Shown: positions 1 to 9,153, numbered from the stretch's first letter. The stretch is DNA of 64,000 bases from Zoogloea sp. (GCF_023150065.1 NZ_JAKLLN010000010.1:62001-126000); one strand, 5' to 3'. Made by a program: numbers and translations. Notes: generated by a model from the letters alone, not told the origin.

Positions 1-3000
1 GCGGACCCGGAGGGGCGTGGGAGCTGGTAGTCCGGGTCGCCCCAGGCCTGGTAGGCGGCCCAGGTGTTGAGCTCCGGTGTGGCCCGTGAGGCGGCCTGCC
101 GGGCTGCGTCCACCGCGTCCTCGAAGCGGCTGCCACTCGCGAGGGCGGTGAAGAAGGATTCGGAAAAGGCGGCGGCCCCCAGGTCATTCACCGCCCAGCC
201 CGGAGCGATCACGGCCTGCACGCCGGCCTTGAGCAGCGCCAGCACCATGTCCCGGGGCGGGCCGTCATTGCCGCCGGCAACAGGGCGGCCGGCATGGCAG
301 CCGTTGAGGAAGACAACGTCGGGCATGACGCGCATCTGCTGCAGTTCCAGCGCAGTGAGGAAGACCCCGTCGCTCAGCACGAAGCCGGTGACCTTCTGCC
401 CGCCCGGCAGGGGGTATTCGTGCACGGCGTTGCCGCTGATAAGAAGGATGCGGTAATCCCGGGCGAAGAGCCGGCTCATGATGGCCGAGGCGTTCTCGCC
501 GGTGCCGACGTTCGTGGTGAAGCCGGCGTTGTGCAGGATGTTCATCACGCCCGCCACTTCCTGCTGGGCGCCGGGCAGGTCCGGCAGGCCGCCATCGGTG
601 TTGGGCAGCGTGCTGGAGGTCTGGGGGTTGCCGATCAGCAGGGCGCTGAGGCTGTCCGGGCGCCGCCGGGGTGAGGCCGGGCGCAGGCCGTCGAGGCGGC
701 GGATGACGCTGGAGGGGAACAGGTCGGCAAACGGGTCCGCGAGGTCGTGGAGGAGCAGCTCCCAGGGCAGCGCGGCAGTGTCCGGGCCGAGGTTGAGGTG
801 ATAGCGGTTTGCCCGGGGCAGGGACGCCAGCTCCCGGGGGATGAGCAGCTGGGTGAGGGCCAGCAGGGCTTCGCGGTGGATCTGCATGTCGGCGAGCAGT
901 TCGCGCAGCAGCTGGTCCACCAGCGTGCGCTGGAAGTGCACGGCGGCCTCGATGCGCTGGCCGTCGAGGTCGAGGATGAACTGCAGGACGCCCTCGCTCC
1001 GCAGGCGGATGACGAGTTTCCAGAGGATGTTGGGGATCTGGGTCTGACCGCTGCCGGCGGGGATTGCATTCCAGGCCTCGCTATCGCGGAGCGAGTTGGC
1101 GATGTCGCTGGCGATCCCGGCGATGGCCGAAGGTCGTTCGTTCTCGGATAGCCCACCGAGATAGCGGATGTGGCCGTCAGCGCCGGTGTTGGCGACCTGG
1201 TTTTCGAGCAGGGCGGCGGGCTCGGTGATCGGCTCGACGAGCACCGGGAACAGGTGCTTGCCCTGCCGCAGTGCCCGGTCGATTTCGGCCATGGCGAAGG
1301 CGCTCGTTGCCGTGCCTGCGCCGGCGATGGAGATGACCGCATCGGCCTCGTCGAGCATGGCGTCGAGCTTTTCGTGCCAGGCGTCGCCGGCCTTGAGGTC
1401 CATGTCCCAGGCCACGTCGATGCCCTCGGCCGCCAGGGCCCGCGCCAGGGGCTGGGCGTACTGGCGGTAGGTGTGGACGTAGGAGATGAATACGCGGGGC
1501 CGGGGGGGCGCCGGGGCTTCGTCGCGGGCTTCTGCCTCGGGGGGCGGCGGGCGCCGGACAGGGGGGCGGAGCCCGGGCAGGGCGAGGTAGACCGGGCTGT
1601 CCGTTGCCGGGCTCGCCATCGCTGCCTTGAGCCAGTTGCCGATTTCGCCACGCAGCCGGGCCGCCTCGCGGCTGCCCACGTTTTCGCCCAGTTGCTTGTA
1701 GCGCAGGATGCGCAGGGTGGCGAGCCCCGGGGGGATGCGGTAGTCCTCGTCGGCCAGCAGCAGGGTCCGGCCGGGGCGCAGGCCGTGGCGCAGGCCGAGC
1801 TGGAGGAGCACGTCGGGCGGGCTGGCGGAGAGGTCGACGATGGCCAGTGGGGCGCGTAGGAGGAGGTTGAGTTGCTTGATCTCCAGGCCCGGGCTTGCTG
1901 AGTCCAGGCGTACGCAGTGCGCCCCCGCGGCCGAGAGCTCGGTACTGAGCAGGTCCAGCAATCTGTCTGGGTCGTGCTGCCTCTGAGTGATGAAATGGGT
2001 CTGGATCACCAGACAGGTCCGGGAGAGCTCTTCCGTTTCGGCGCCGGAGATGGCGGGGCTGGCCGTGGGTGTCTGGTCCACCGAAAGCTGTGGCGGCGAG
2101 GCCATGCTTATCGGTGGCTGCATGAGGGTGTTCTGGAGCAGGCTGCGCTGCTGCACGACCGCCGAGCCGGCCGCGACATGCTGCAGCCGCTCAGCCAGGA
2201 GGTGCCGGAGTGGCGGCTTGGCGGAGGCGGTACTGGCTGGCGGCGGATAGCGGAGTACTTCGCCGATCCAGTCGGGGAGCAACTCGATGGGGAAGGTCTC
2301 GTCCGCAAGGGACTCCAGGTTGGTGGGGCGCAGTGCCAGGCACACCCCCGTCAGGTAAAGCACCATGTCGTCGCGGGTGCTCAGGTCGCAGATCACGGTA
2401 TCTGCATGGAGGATGTCTCTGAGCAGATCGGACCACTGTGGGCTGGCGACGACACTGAGCGTCCGGGTATCCGCCCGGGAGCTCTCCATGCCTGCTTCTG
2501 TCACCGTCTCGCGGATCTCCCGGTAGCTGGCATCCATGTCACGCAGCTGCCCGGTGGTGGCGTCTGTCTGCATGCCCGTGGCCTGGATCACCAGGCAGCG
2601 CCGTCGCGGAGTGCGGCCACTGCCTTGGGCGGCTGGCGCGGAGTTCTCTGTCCGGTACTCCGCCAGCACCGCCCCCGGTGCCTTCAGCACGATGTCCCCG
2701 ACCCGGATCTCGTCACTGCCCAGGGCGCCCAGCAGGCGGCTGGCTTCGTCGTCGTTGCCACCCGCCAGGGCGTCCAGGCCGCGGGCGTAGGCGATGAGTT
2801 CGGGTTGGCCGGCGAGGGGCACCTCGATGGCCGAGGCCAGGCCGCCCAGGCGCAGGGCCACGCTGCTGGTGCTGGCGTCCACCTGGCGCAGGGCGTCGGC
2901 AAAGGCGTGGGCGGCGCTGGCGGGTTCGAGGAAGGCCAGGGCGACCCAGCGCTGGATGTCCAGGAACTCGGCCATCTGCGGGTCGGCGGCGCGGCTGGCG

Positions 3001-3383
3001 GCGTGCTCGCGGGCTTCCACGTAGCGCCACAGCAGCTCGGCGATGCGCCGGATGCGCGGGCGCGGGTCGTGGCGGTGGAGGGAGCGCAGCATCACCAGGC
3101 AGTGCCAGCGCACCTGAGGGTCGATGCGGTAGTAGCCGCCGCCCAGGGCCGTGGAGAGCGGCGAGAACAGCACGTCGGCTTCCAGGCTGGGGTCGGGGCC
3201 GTGGGCGGCGAGGAAGTTCACCCGGATCAGGTTGAGCAGGTCGGGCCGCAGGGTCTCGGGCACCGCGGCGTGCATCAGCAGGAGCAGCGGGTCGCGGCCG
3301 TAGTCGGCGGCAAACTGCTCCAGGGCGGCGTAGGCCTCGTGGACTTCCAGTGGGCGTTGGCCGAGGGCGGCGGGGTAGGGCAT
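1..3383 (-). CDS. TIR-CHAT multidomain effector of a vWA/MoxR-associated conflict system (partial, 3' end outside window)
   Basis: The frame is open for at least 1127 residues and runs off the window. Residues 1-240 form a helical region resembling the N-terminal part of vWA-MoxR-associated proteins (DVLFSPL...YYRIDPQVR). Two similar Rossmann-like segments follow, at about 261-375 and 455-570; both open with CLVIQ and contain a hydrophobic-DLS motif. A TIR domain lies at about 629-765 (RVFISYVHTY; candidate catalytic Glu700 in MAEID). A CHAT caspase-like peptidase domain follows, with LPWELL near 873, candidate catalytic His988 (NAVHEY) and Cys1029 (LNGCHAG), and a terminal WGDPDY motif. The His-Cys spacing of 41 is typical of CHAT. 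TIR domains commonly cleave NAD+ and CHAT domains cleave proteins, so this is probably the effector. ATG 3383 starts 6 bp after the vWA gene's stop codon. The domain calls are strong; the immune role is inferred. Confidence 0.85.
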   Translation of the reverse strand, partial: MPYPAALGQRPLEVHEAYAALEQFAADYGRDPLLLLMHAAVPETLRPDLLNLIRVNFLAAHGPDPSLEADVLFSPLSTALGGGYYRIDPQVRWHCLVMLRSLHRHDPRPRIRRIAELLWRYVEAREHAASRAADPQMAEFLDIQRWVALAFLEPASAAHAFADALRQVDASTSSVALRLGGLASAIEVPLAGQPELIAYARGLDALAGGNDDEASRLLGALGSDEIRVGDIVLKAPGAVLAEYRTENSAPAAQGSGRTPRRRCLVIQATGMQTDATTGQLRDMDASYREIRETVTEAGMESSRADTRTLSVVASPQWSDLLRDILHADTVICDLSTRDDMVLYLTGVCLALRPTNLESLADETFPIELLPDWIGEVLRYPPPASTASAKPPLRHLLAERLQHVAAGSAVVQQRSLLQNTLMQPPISMASPPQLSVDQTPTASPAISGAETEELSRTCLVIQTHFITQRQHDPDRLLDLLSTELSAAGAHCVRLDSASPGLEIKQLNLLLRAPLAIVDLSASPPDVLLQLGLRHGLRPGRTLLLADEDYRIPPGLATLRILRYKQLGENVGSREAARLRGEIGNWLKAAMASPATDSPVYLALPGLRPPVRRPPPPEAEARDEAPAPPRPRVFISYVHTYRQYAQPLARALAAEGIDVAWDMDLKAGDAWHEKLDAMLDEADAVISIAGAGTATSAFAMAEIDRALRQGKHLFPVLVEPITEPAALLENQVANTGADGHIRYLGGLSENERPSAIAGIASDIANSLRDSEAWNAIPAGSGQTQIPNILWKLVIRLRSEGVLQFILDLDGQRIEAAVHFQRTLVDQLLRELLADMQIHREALLALTQLLIPRELASLPRANRYHLNLGPDTAALPWELLLHDLADPFADLFPSSVIRRLDGLRPASPRRRPDSLSALLIGNPQTSSTLPNTDGGLPDLPGAQQEVAGVMNILHNAGFTTNVGTGENASAIMSRLFARDYRILLISGNAVHEYPLPGGQKVTGFVLSDGVFLTALELQQMRVMPDVVFLNGCHAGRPVAGGNDGPPRDMVLALLKAGVQAVIAPGWAVNDLGAAAFSESFFTALASGSRFEDAVDAARQAASRATPELNTWAAYQAWGDPDYQLPRPSGS

Positions 3384-3389
3384 GGCGGG

Positions 3390-4520
3390 CTACTTGTTGC
3401 CGCGCAGGATGTCGATGGCGCGCAGCAGGTGGGGCGCATCGACGGGGAGCATGGGGACCGGGCCGGTGGCGATGAGCCCGGCGGTGGTGCCGGCCCAGCG
3501 GCGTCTGGGCATGGGGTTGAGCCACACGGCGGCGGGGAAGAGGCGCCGGGCCTCGTCGAGGAAATCGGTGGTCTGCAGGGCGCGGCGGCGGTTGAGGGCG
3601 CCCCGGGCGCTGCCGGCGTCGCTCACCACCAGCAGGGCGGCCCCGGCGTGGCGGCGCAGCACCTCGTTCCGGTCTTCGGGTTGGTCCAGGTCGGGGGTGG
3701 CGTAGAGTTGCCGGCGGGGCTGATTGCTGAAGTAGCGCAGCTCGGCCCGGGCCAGCCGGCCCAGGGGCAGGGAGGCGGCGAGGGTAGCCAGGAAGGGCCG
3801 CCACGGGTCCATGCTCGGGCTGGCGTCGGCGAGAATCAGCAGCCGGGCGCTGTTGCTGCGCCGGGGGCGGCACACCGGGCGGCACAGCAGGCCGCGGCGG
3901 CAGCGCTCGCGCAGGGTGGCGGCCAGGTCCATCTCGGTGCGCGGGCCGTGGCGGGTGCTGCGGCGGTAGCGGCGCCACAGCACGGCCAGATCCCGGGGGC
4001 TGATGAGGGGTTGGGGATCGAGCACGTAGTCCTCGCCGATGGGCGGGGCGCTGGCCAGGCGGGGGACGGGCAGGCCGCTGCCTTCGCGGGCGGCGGCAAA
4101 GGAGACCCGGGCCCGGGCGGCCTCGGTGCTCGTCGTGTCGGGTGACGGACCCGGCATCCCGGTGGGGCCGGCCTGGCTGCCGGCGGGGGTGGGGGCACTG
4201 GGGCGGGCAGGTGTGGCCGGCGCGACGGCGGGTTCATCGGCGCGGGCGTCGAGGGTGTCGAGGGCCTCGTCGATGCCCGCAATCTGTGCTGCCTCGGGGG
4301 CCGGCAGCACGTCGAACCAGCGGGCGATGAGGCGGCGCTCTTCGTCGCTGCGGCCCCACAGGGCGCTGGCCAGCTCCCGCAGGGCGGCCCGGTCGCCCTG
4401 GCCGAAGCCCAGGCGCAGGGCTTCCACCCCGTCGAGGTAGTCGCGCACGCCCACCGGCACGCCATGGGCCTTGAGCTCGCGGAACAGCCCGAGCAGCAAA
4501 GGTGGCAGGGTGTCGCTCAC
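3390..4520 (-). CDS. vWA domain protein of the MoxR-vWA-effector operon
   Basis: This 376-residue protein has a charged helical N-terminal part (1-90), a Pro/Ala-rich linker (about 95-165) and a C-terminal von Willebrand factor A domain. The metal-ion-dependent adhesion site reads DASPS at residues 232-236, matching DxSxS. In MoxR-vWA systems the vWA protein couples the AAA+ ATPase to its client. The GTG start at 4520 is chosen because it overlaps the stop of the MoxR gene as GTGA, which implies translational coupling; a longer frame reaching upstream would lie wholly inside the MoxR gene. The next gene begins 6 bp downstream, so all three are one transcript. Confidence 0.85.
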   Translation of the reverse strand: MSDTLPPLLLGLFRELKAHGVPVGVRDYLDGVEALRLGFGQGDRAALRELASALWGRSDEERRLIARWFDVLPAPEAAQIAGIDEALDTLDARADEPAVAPATPARPSAPTPAGSQAGPTGMPGPSPDTTSTEAARARVSFAAAREGSGLPVPRLASAPPIGEDYVLDPQPLISPRDLAVLWRRYRRSTRHGPRTEMDLAATLRERCRRGLLCRPVCRPRRSNSARLLILADASPSMDPWRPFLATLAASLPLGRLARAELRYFSNQPRRQLYATPDLDQPEDRNEVLRRHAGAALLVVSDAGSARGALNRRRALQTTDFLDEARRLFPAAVWLNPMPRRRWAGTTAGLIATGPVPMLPVDAPHLLRAIDILRGNK

Positions 4521-5455
4521 CGGCGGGCCTCGTCGTCGGTGCGGGCGCGGTAGCGTTCTATGTCCTGGCGCACCTTGAAGAGCACGGCCTGATCCACCGC
4601 GTCGAGGGCGTCCACCGACACCGCCTCGGCCTTGCGGCCCTGCCAGTGGAGCACCCGCACCCAGTCCACCAGTTCGCTGGTGGCGGGGAGCTTCTGCATG
4701 CCCAGCTCGCGTCCGCGCTCGCGGATGCGACACAGGCGCTCCACGGCACCGGTAATGAGCTCGTCGCCGATCTGCTCCAGTCGGGCGTCCAGGTTCCTGC
4801 GCACGATGTCGGCGAGCATGGCCGGGTTGTCGGCGGGGAAATCCAGCTGCACGTACAGGCAGCGGCGCAGGAAGGGCTCGGGGAGCTGCTTCTCCCGGTT
4901 GCTGGTGATGAGCACGATGGGCCGCGCGCCGCCCTCGGGCCCCTTCACATGGCGGCCGAAGCCCCGGGCGGCGGCGCAGGCCTCGTCCTCGGCCCGGGGC
5001 AGGTCTTCGATGTCGAACTCGAAGCGGTCGAGCACGTCGAGCAGGTCGTTGGGAAAGTCGATGTCGGCCTTGTCCACCTCGTCGATCAGCACCACCCGGG
5101 GCTGGCCTTCGCGGATGGCGTGGCCGAGGGGCTCCAGGTCGATGTAGGGATGCACCTGGCGGGCGGCGGTGTTGGCCGGGTCCTGGGCGTCCTGCAGGCG
5201 GCGCAGGGCGTCGAAGCGGTAGAGCAGGTCCTTGGCCTGGCTGGTGCTCTTGACGGTCATCACCGTGAGGCCGATGCCCAGCTCCTCGGCGATGGCGCTG
5301 GCCAGGCGGGTCTTGCCGCAGCCGGCCTCGCCCTCCACCAGCAGCGGCCGGCCCAGGCGGATGGCCAGGTTGACGATGGTGGCGGTGTGGGGGGCGGCCA
5401 CGTAATGGGCTGCGCGGGTGCCGGTGAACTCGGCGTAGGGGGCGGTGTCGGGCAC
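4517..5455 (-). CDS. MoxR-type AAA+ ATPase
   Basis: The 312-residue protein is a single AAA+ module. Walker A (GEAGCGKT) is at residues 42-49, Walker B (VVLIDEVDKAD) at 121-131, sensor 1 is in LITSNREK, and an arginine-finger region follows (PFLRRC). MoxR ATPases act as chaperone-like remodelers of vWA partners, and the partner here is the overlapping downstream gene. Translation starts at GTG 5455, with the ribosome site GAGGAAAG overlapping the stop codon of the upstream DUF4062 gene. It is probably the NTP-dependent switch of the operon, gating the TIR-CHAT effector; that role is inferred from context. Confidence 0.9.
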   Translation of the reverse strand: MPDTAPYAEFTGTRAAHYVAAPHTATIVNLAIRLGRPLLVEGEAGCGKTRLASAIAEELGIGLTVMTVKSTSQAKDLLYRFDALRRLQDAQDPANTAARQVHPYIDLEPLGHAIREGQPRVVLIDEVDKADIDFPNDLLDVLDRFEFDIEDLPRAEDEACAAARGFGRHVKGPEGGARPIVLITSNREKQLPEPFLRRCLYVQLDFPADNPAMLADIVRRNLDARLEQIGDELITGAVERLCRIRERGRELGMQKLPATSELVDWVRVLHWQGRKAEAVSVDALDAVDQAVLFKVRQDIERYRARTDDEARR

Positions 5456-5466
5456 GGTGGCTTTCC

Positions 5467-6822
5467 TCAGCGGGCGCGGCTCCAGAAGCCGTGCAGGTTC
5501 AGGCGGTTGTACACGTTGGGTGGGGCGCCGTCGGGGGTGGTGGCGTAGGTGGCGATGGCGTCGCGGGTGTCTTCGTCGAGGCTGATTCCGGCGTTCTTGC
5601 GCAGGTCCTTGAGCCAGCTGCGCACGTCCCGGGCGGCGATGGGGCCGAGGGGCGGCAGGGCGAGGATGTGGCGGTAGTCCAGGTCGTCCGCATCGAGATC
5701 GTCGGTGCGGAAACCGGCCTCCGGTGGGTCGGCCAGGGCCTCGTGGTCGGTGATGAAGCAGTACAGGCGCCCCCGACCGCCGGGTGGGCGTGCCGCCAGC
5801 GCCGCGTGCAGGGGCTGCCAGAAGCGCTGCTGGAAGAGCGCCAGGCGCCGGGCCTCGCGCCCCACGGTGCGCAGGATCAGCACCACCGAGCGGCTGGCCA
5901 GCCGGGTGGCCAGAAGCCCCGCCAGGCCGTCGATGGTCGGCTCGCCCAGGAGCGGTTCGCCGAGCTGGCTGCAGGCCCAGCAGATCAGGGATTCGGCGCT
6001 GTCGGGTTCATCGGCCTGGCCGCAGCGGATGTCCATGCCGTCCCACTCGTCGTGCCAGTTACGCAGAAACTCGACGAACTCCAGCTGGCCGTGGTTCTCG
6101 GGGCCGTGGATGAGGAAGGCGGCGGCCCGCTCGGCGCGGCGCTCGCGCAGGGCCTCCAGGGCGGCGGAGAGGGCGTCGACCTGCGCGCCCCGGCCGATCT
6201 GCCCCAGTTCGCTGTCGGGGATGGTGCCGGGGGCCTCGAAGCGGCTGCGGCTGGCCTTGCGCAGTACCGCCTGGTCCCAGTTCTTGATGCAGCACAGGGC
6301 CTTGCCCAGCAGCTGCGTCGAGTCGTTGTAGAAGACCTGGATGCGTCCGTCGGAGGCCCACTGGTCGACGCTGGCGAGGAAGGCCCGCTGGGCGGCCCGG
6401 TCGGCCTCAGCGTCGACGGGGCTGAGCTTGTCGTGGAAGACGGCGGCCTGATCGCGCAGGTGCCGGTCGGCCTCGCTGCCCGGCACCGGGCGCAGCACGA
6501 AGAGGGGGGCCTCGCCCGTGCCCCAGCGGTCCACCGCCCAGCGGAACTCCAGCTCGGTGATGGAGCGGCGCTGCAGGGGCGGTGTCCAGCCGTAGCGGTA
6601 GCCGAACAGCCCCATGTAGGCGTCGCATTCGTCCACCTTGCGCTTGCACACCGGCTCGACGAAATTGCCGCCCTCGGCCCAGTCCTCCTGCAGGAAGACC
6701 TTGGCGGCCTCGATATTGCCGTGGATGAAGTTGCGCACGGCTTCCCGGTAGGTCTTGCAGTCCTGGGCGGTGGCGCTCAGGAAGATCTGCCGGATTTCCG
6801 GGATGTCGGCTTCGTGGGGCAT
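5467..6822 (-). CDS. DUF4062 protein with degenerate STAND-like module (predicted sensor/scaffold)
   Basis: This 451-residue protein is the first gene of the operon. The N-terminal 100 residues are a DUF4062 domain ([13 protein letters not shown], then [17 protein letters not shown] and [10 protein letters not shown]), a flavodoxin/TIR-like fold often found at the N-terminus of signalling NTPases. From about residue 195 a STAND-like segment begins, but where a P-loop is expected it reads IHGPENHGQ, without the GKT/S lysine, so ATP binding is doubtful. This fits the inactive STAND modules described in vWA-MoxR ternary systems. ATG 6822 was chosen because the DUF4062 homology begins soon after it; an AAGGAG lies somewhat far upstream (about 24 nt). 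Confidence 0.75.
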   Translation of the reverse strand: MPHEADIPEIRQIFLSATAQDCKTYREAVRNFIHGNIEAAKVFLQEDWAEGGNFVEPVCKRKVDECDAYMGLFGYRYGWTPPLQRRSITELEFRWAVDRWGTGEAPLFVLRPVPGSEADRHLRDQAAVFHDKLSPVDAEADRAAQRAFLASVDQWASDGRIQVFYNDSTQLLGKALCCIKNWDQAVLRKASRSRFEAPGTIPDSELGQIGRGAQVDALSAALEALRERRAERAAAFLIHGPENHGQLEFVEFLRNWHDEWDGMDIRCGQADEPDSAESLICWACSQLGEPLLGEPTIDGLAGLLATRLASRSVVLILRTVGREARRLALFQQRFWQPLHAALAARPPGGRGRLYCFITDHEALADPPEAGFRTDDLDADDLDYRHILALPPLGPIAARDVRSWLKDLRKNAGISLDEDTRDAIATYATTPDGAPPNVYNRLNLHGFWSRAR

Positions 6823-7058
6823 GGCGTGGGCGGATCCGTGGGGAGTCTCCTTGCATTGAAGAATATGCCAGACCCCGGCGCTGTGCCATCGTCTTGCGCG
6901 GTCTTTCACCCGGCGATGTCCGACGGCAGTCCTGCCGCCAGCCGGCTCCGCTTTCGGGGGGCTGGTCAGATTCCCCGGGCGGCCCTACCATGGCGCGTCT
7001 GGCTTGCCCCCGGGCGCGCCGGCCTACAACAACATCACTGATCCCCAGGAGTCCTCTC

Positions 7059-7562
7059 ATGTCCAGTACCGTTACCCTCGGCGGCAACCCCGTCCAGGTC
7101 GAAGGCAATCTGCCCGCCAAGGGCCAGACCGCCCCGGCCTTCTCCCTCGTCGCCAAGGACCTCGCCGACACCCCGCTGGCCAGCTTTGCCGGCAAGCGCA
7201 AGGTGCTCAACATTTTCCCGAGCGTCGACACCCCCACCTGCGCCACCTCCGTGCGCAAGTTCAACCAGTCCGCGTCTGATGTGGCCAACACCGTGGTGCT
7301 GTGCATCTCCGCCGACCTGCCCTTCGCCCAGAGCCGTTTCTGCGGCGCCGAAGGCCTGAACAACGTGGTCACCCTGTCCACCCTGCGTGGCGCAGCCTTC
7401 GCCAAGGACTACGGCGTGGCCCTGGCCAGCGGCCCCCTGGCCGGCCTCACTGCCCGTGCCGTGGTGGTGCTGGACGAGAACGACACCGTGCTGCACAGCG
7501 AGCTGGTGGGCGAGATCAAGAACGAACCCGACTACGCCGCCGCCCTGGCTGCCCTGGCCTGA
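7059..7562 (+). CDS. tpx: thiol peroxidase (Tpx, atypical 2-Cys peroxiredoxin)
   Basis: The 167-residue protein reduces hydroperoxides with thioredoxin as electron donor. The peroxidatic cysteine is Cys61 in [14 protein letters not shown] and the resolving cysteine is Cys95 in SRFCGAEG, the spacing typical of Tpx. The length matches the family. There is no signal peptide, so it is cytoplasmic. An AGGAG ribosome site precedes ATG 7059. It is divergent from the conflict operon and convergent with the PPIase gene, from which a bidirectional terminator separates it. Confidence 0.95.
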   Translation: MSSTVTLGGNPVQVEGNLPAKGQTAPAFSLVAKDLADTPLASFAGKRKVLNIFPSVDTPTCATSVRKFNQSASDVANTVVLCISADLPFAQSRFCGAEGLNNVVTLSTLRGAAFAKDYGVALASGPLAGLTARAVVVLDENDTVLHSELVGEIKNEPDYAAALAALA

Positions 7563-7582
7563 TCGGGTTTCGTAGTACCAAA

Positions 7583-7610
7583 AAAACGGGAGCCCTAGGG
7601 CTCCCGTTTT
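7583..7610. terminator. bidirectional rho-independent terminator between tpx and PPIase genes
   Basis: A perfect palindrome has the GC-rich stem CGGGAGCCCT / AGGGCTCCCG flanked by A4 on the left and T4 on the right. It can therefore terminate both convergent genes. Confidence 0.9.
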
Positions 7611-7628
7611 GTTTGCGGGTGATGCGGA

Positions 7629-8450
7629 TCAGTTGATCTTGGCGGCCTTGGCCAGTTCCTGGATGTGCTGATCCACGCCCTGGGCCTGCAGGCGCTGGAT
7701 GATCTGGGGCTTGGTCTCTTCGAAGCTGGGTACCTTCAGGTCGCGCACTTCGTCGAGCTGGATCACGTGGTAGCCGAACTGGGTCTGCACCGGGGTCTGG
7801 GTGTAGCTGCCCGGGGTGAGGGTGGCGAGGGCCTTGCCGAAGGGCTCGACGAAGCCGCCCGGAACCGCCCAGCCCAGCTCGCCGCCCTTGTCCTTGGAGC
7901 CCGGGTCGAGGGACAGGCTGGCCAGCTTTTCCATCTTCTCGCCCATCTTCAGACGCTCGATGATGTCCAGCGCTTCCTTCTCTTCCTTCACCAGGATGTG
8001 GCGGGAGCGGTATTCCTTGCCGCCGGCCTGGACCACGATGCGGTCGTACTCGGCCTTGGCCGCGGCATCGGTGACCGGGTGGCTCTGCATGTATTCACCC
8101 ACGTAGGAGCTGGCCATGATCTGCTGGCGGGCCATGTCGAGTTGCAGGGCGACTTCGGGCTTGCGGTCGAGGTTCTTCTTCTTGGCGGCCTGGTTGAGCA
8201 GCTCGGCCTGGATCAGGCGGCCGCGCAGTTCGGAGGCCAGCTGGGGGCTGTCCTGGGCACCCTGGGCCTTGGCGCGGGCGGCGAGGAGTTCGTAGGCGGC
8301 CTGGGAGATCACGACGCCATTCACCGTTGCCACGGGCTTGCCGAGGGGGCTGGCGGCAGCGGCTTTGGCCGGTTCGGCGGCAAAGGCGGGAGCCTGTGCC
8401 AGCAGGCCGGCGATCAGGGCGAGGCGGAACAGGCTGCGGGAGGACTTCAT
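7629..8450 (-). CDS. periplasmic parvulin-type peptidyl-prolyl isomerase (PpiC/PrsA-like)
   Basis: The 273-residue precursor has a Sec signal peptide (residues 1-24, ending APAFA). A SurA-like helical N-terminal region follows, with repeated AELLNQAAKKKNL-type segments. The C-terminal parvulin domain contains YRSRHILVKEE, GGELGWAVPGGFVEPF and FGYHVIQLDEV, the conserved rotamase motifs. It should catalyse prolyl cis/trans isomerisation and help outer-membrane proteins fold. ATG 8450 has AAGGAA six bases upstream, and a longer upstream frame is not supported. Confidence 0.92.
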   Translation of the reverse strand: MKSSRSLFRLALIAGLLAQAPAFAAEPAKAAAASPLGKPVATVNGVVISQAAYELLAARAKAQGAQDSPQLASELRGRLIQAELLNQAAKKKNLDRKPEVALQLDMARQQIMASSYVGEYMQSHPVTDAAAKAEYDRIVVQAGGKEYRSRHILVKEEKEALDIIERLKMGEKMEKLASLSLDPGSKDKGGELGWAVPGGFVEPFGKALATLTPGSYTQTPVQTQFGYHVIQLDEVRDLKVPSFEETKPQIIQRLQAQGVDQHIQELAKAAKIN

Positions 8451-8577
8451 GGTATTTCCTTGGTGTGGAGTGAGGCGCCGCTGCCGGCTGCGGTGAGCGG
8501 CAGAGCGCGACTGTATGAAAAACGGGTGACAGCGAGTGTGTCGCGCCCGGCAGTATTCCGAAGGCCGGGGCATTCCG

Positions 8578-9132
8578 TCAACGCGCTTCGATGGGTGGAG
8601 GCAGGCAGGCGTCGGCGCGGGCCTGCAGCAGGGCCTGTTCCCGGGCGTTGCGGGTGAGCCCGGCCGCACGCAGGAACTCGGTGCGGGCTTCGTCGGAGCG
8701 GTTCAGGCGGCTCAGCAGATCGCCGCGTACGGCCGGCAGCAGGGGGTAGCCGTCGAGGCTGCCCTCGCTGTGCAGCTGTTCGACGATTTCCAGCCCCGCT
8801 GCCGGCCCGAAGGCCATGCCCACCGCCACGGCCTGGTTGAGGCGTACCACAGGGGACGGGGCGGCGTGCGCCAGAACGTCGTAGAGGGCGGCATCGAGGC
8901 GTTCGGCGACATCGGCGGCGGCGGCCTGGTGGGCGAAATCCAACTCCCAGGCGGCGGGGTTGGCGGGGAGGCCGTCCGCGGGCCAGCGCTCCAGGGCGGT
9001 GACGAGCACGTCCTGGGCGATGTCCTCGGCCAGGCCCACGTCACGCACGATGCGCGCTACCCGGCCGATGACCCGCGCCGCCTCCAGGTGCCACAGGGCG
9101 ACCAGGCTGCGGGTGGTGTCGTCGGGGGGCAT
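8578..9132 (-). pseudogene. ECF-type RNA polymerase sigma factor, internally deleted remnant
   Basis: The 184-residue frame joins the two ends of the long (about 400-residue) ECF sigma factors that accompany YCII genes. The N-terminus matches sigma region 2 (LWHLEAARVIGRVARIVRDVGLAEDIAQDVLV is the characteristic stretch, residues 15-46, ending NPAAW near 60). The C-terminus matches their TPR-like tail (APSPVVRLNQAVAVGMAFGP; LLPAVRGDLLSRLNRSDEAR; LTRNAREQALL). The end of region 2 and all of sigma region 4, the -35-binding helix-turn-helix, are missing without loss of frame. It probably cannot act as a sigma factor. It follows the YCII gene by 21 bp. Confidence 0.75.
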
Positions 9133-9153
9133 CAGCAGGGTGCTCGGGTGGGG

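Noticed and set aside
1917-4145. Very long open frames antisense to real genes (for example 1917-4145, 20851-23784 and 46714-51717 on the plus strand)
   Set aside because: They are Gly/Ala/Val-rich, lack domains, and lie opposite genes with clear motifs. They are by-products of high GC third-position bias.
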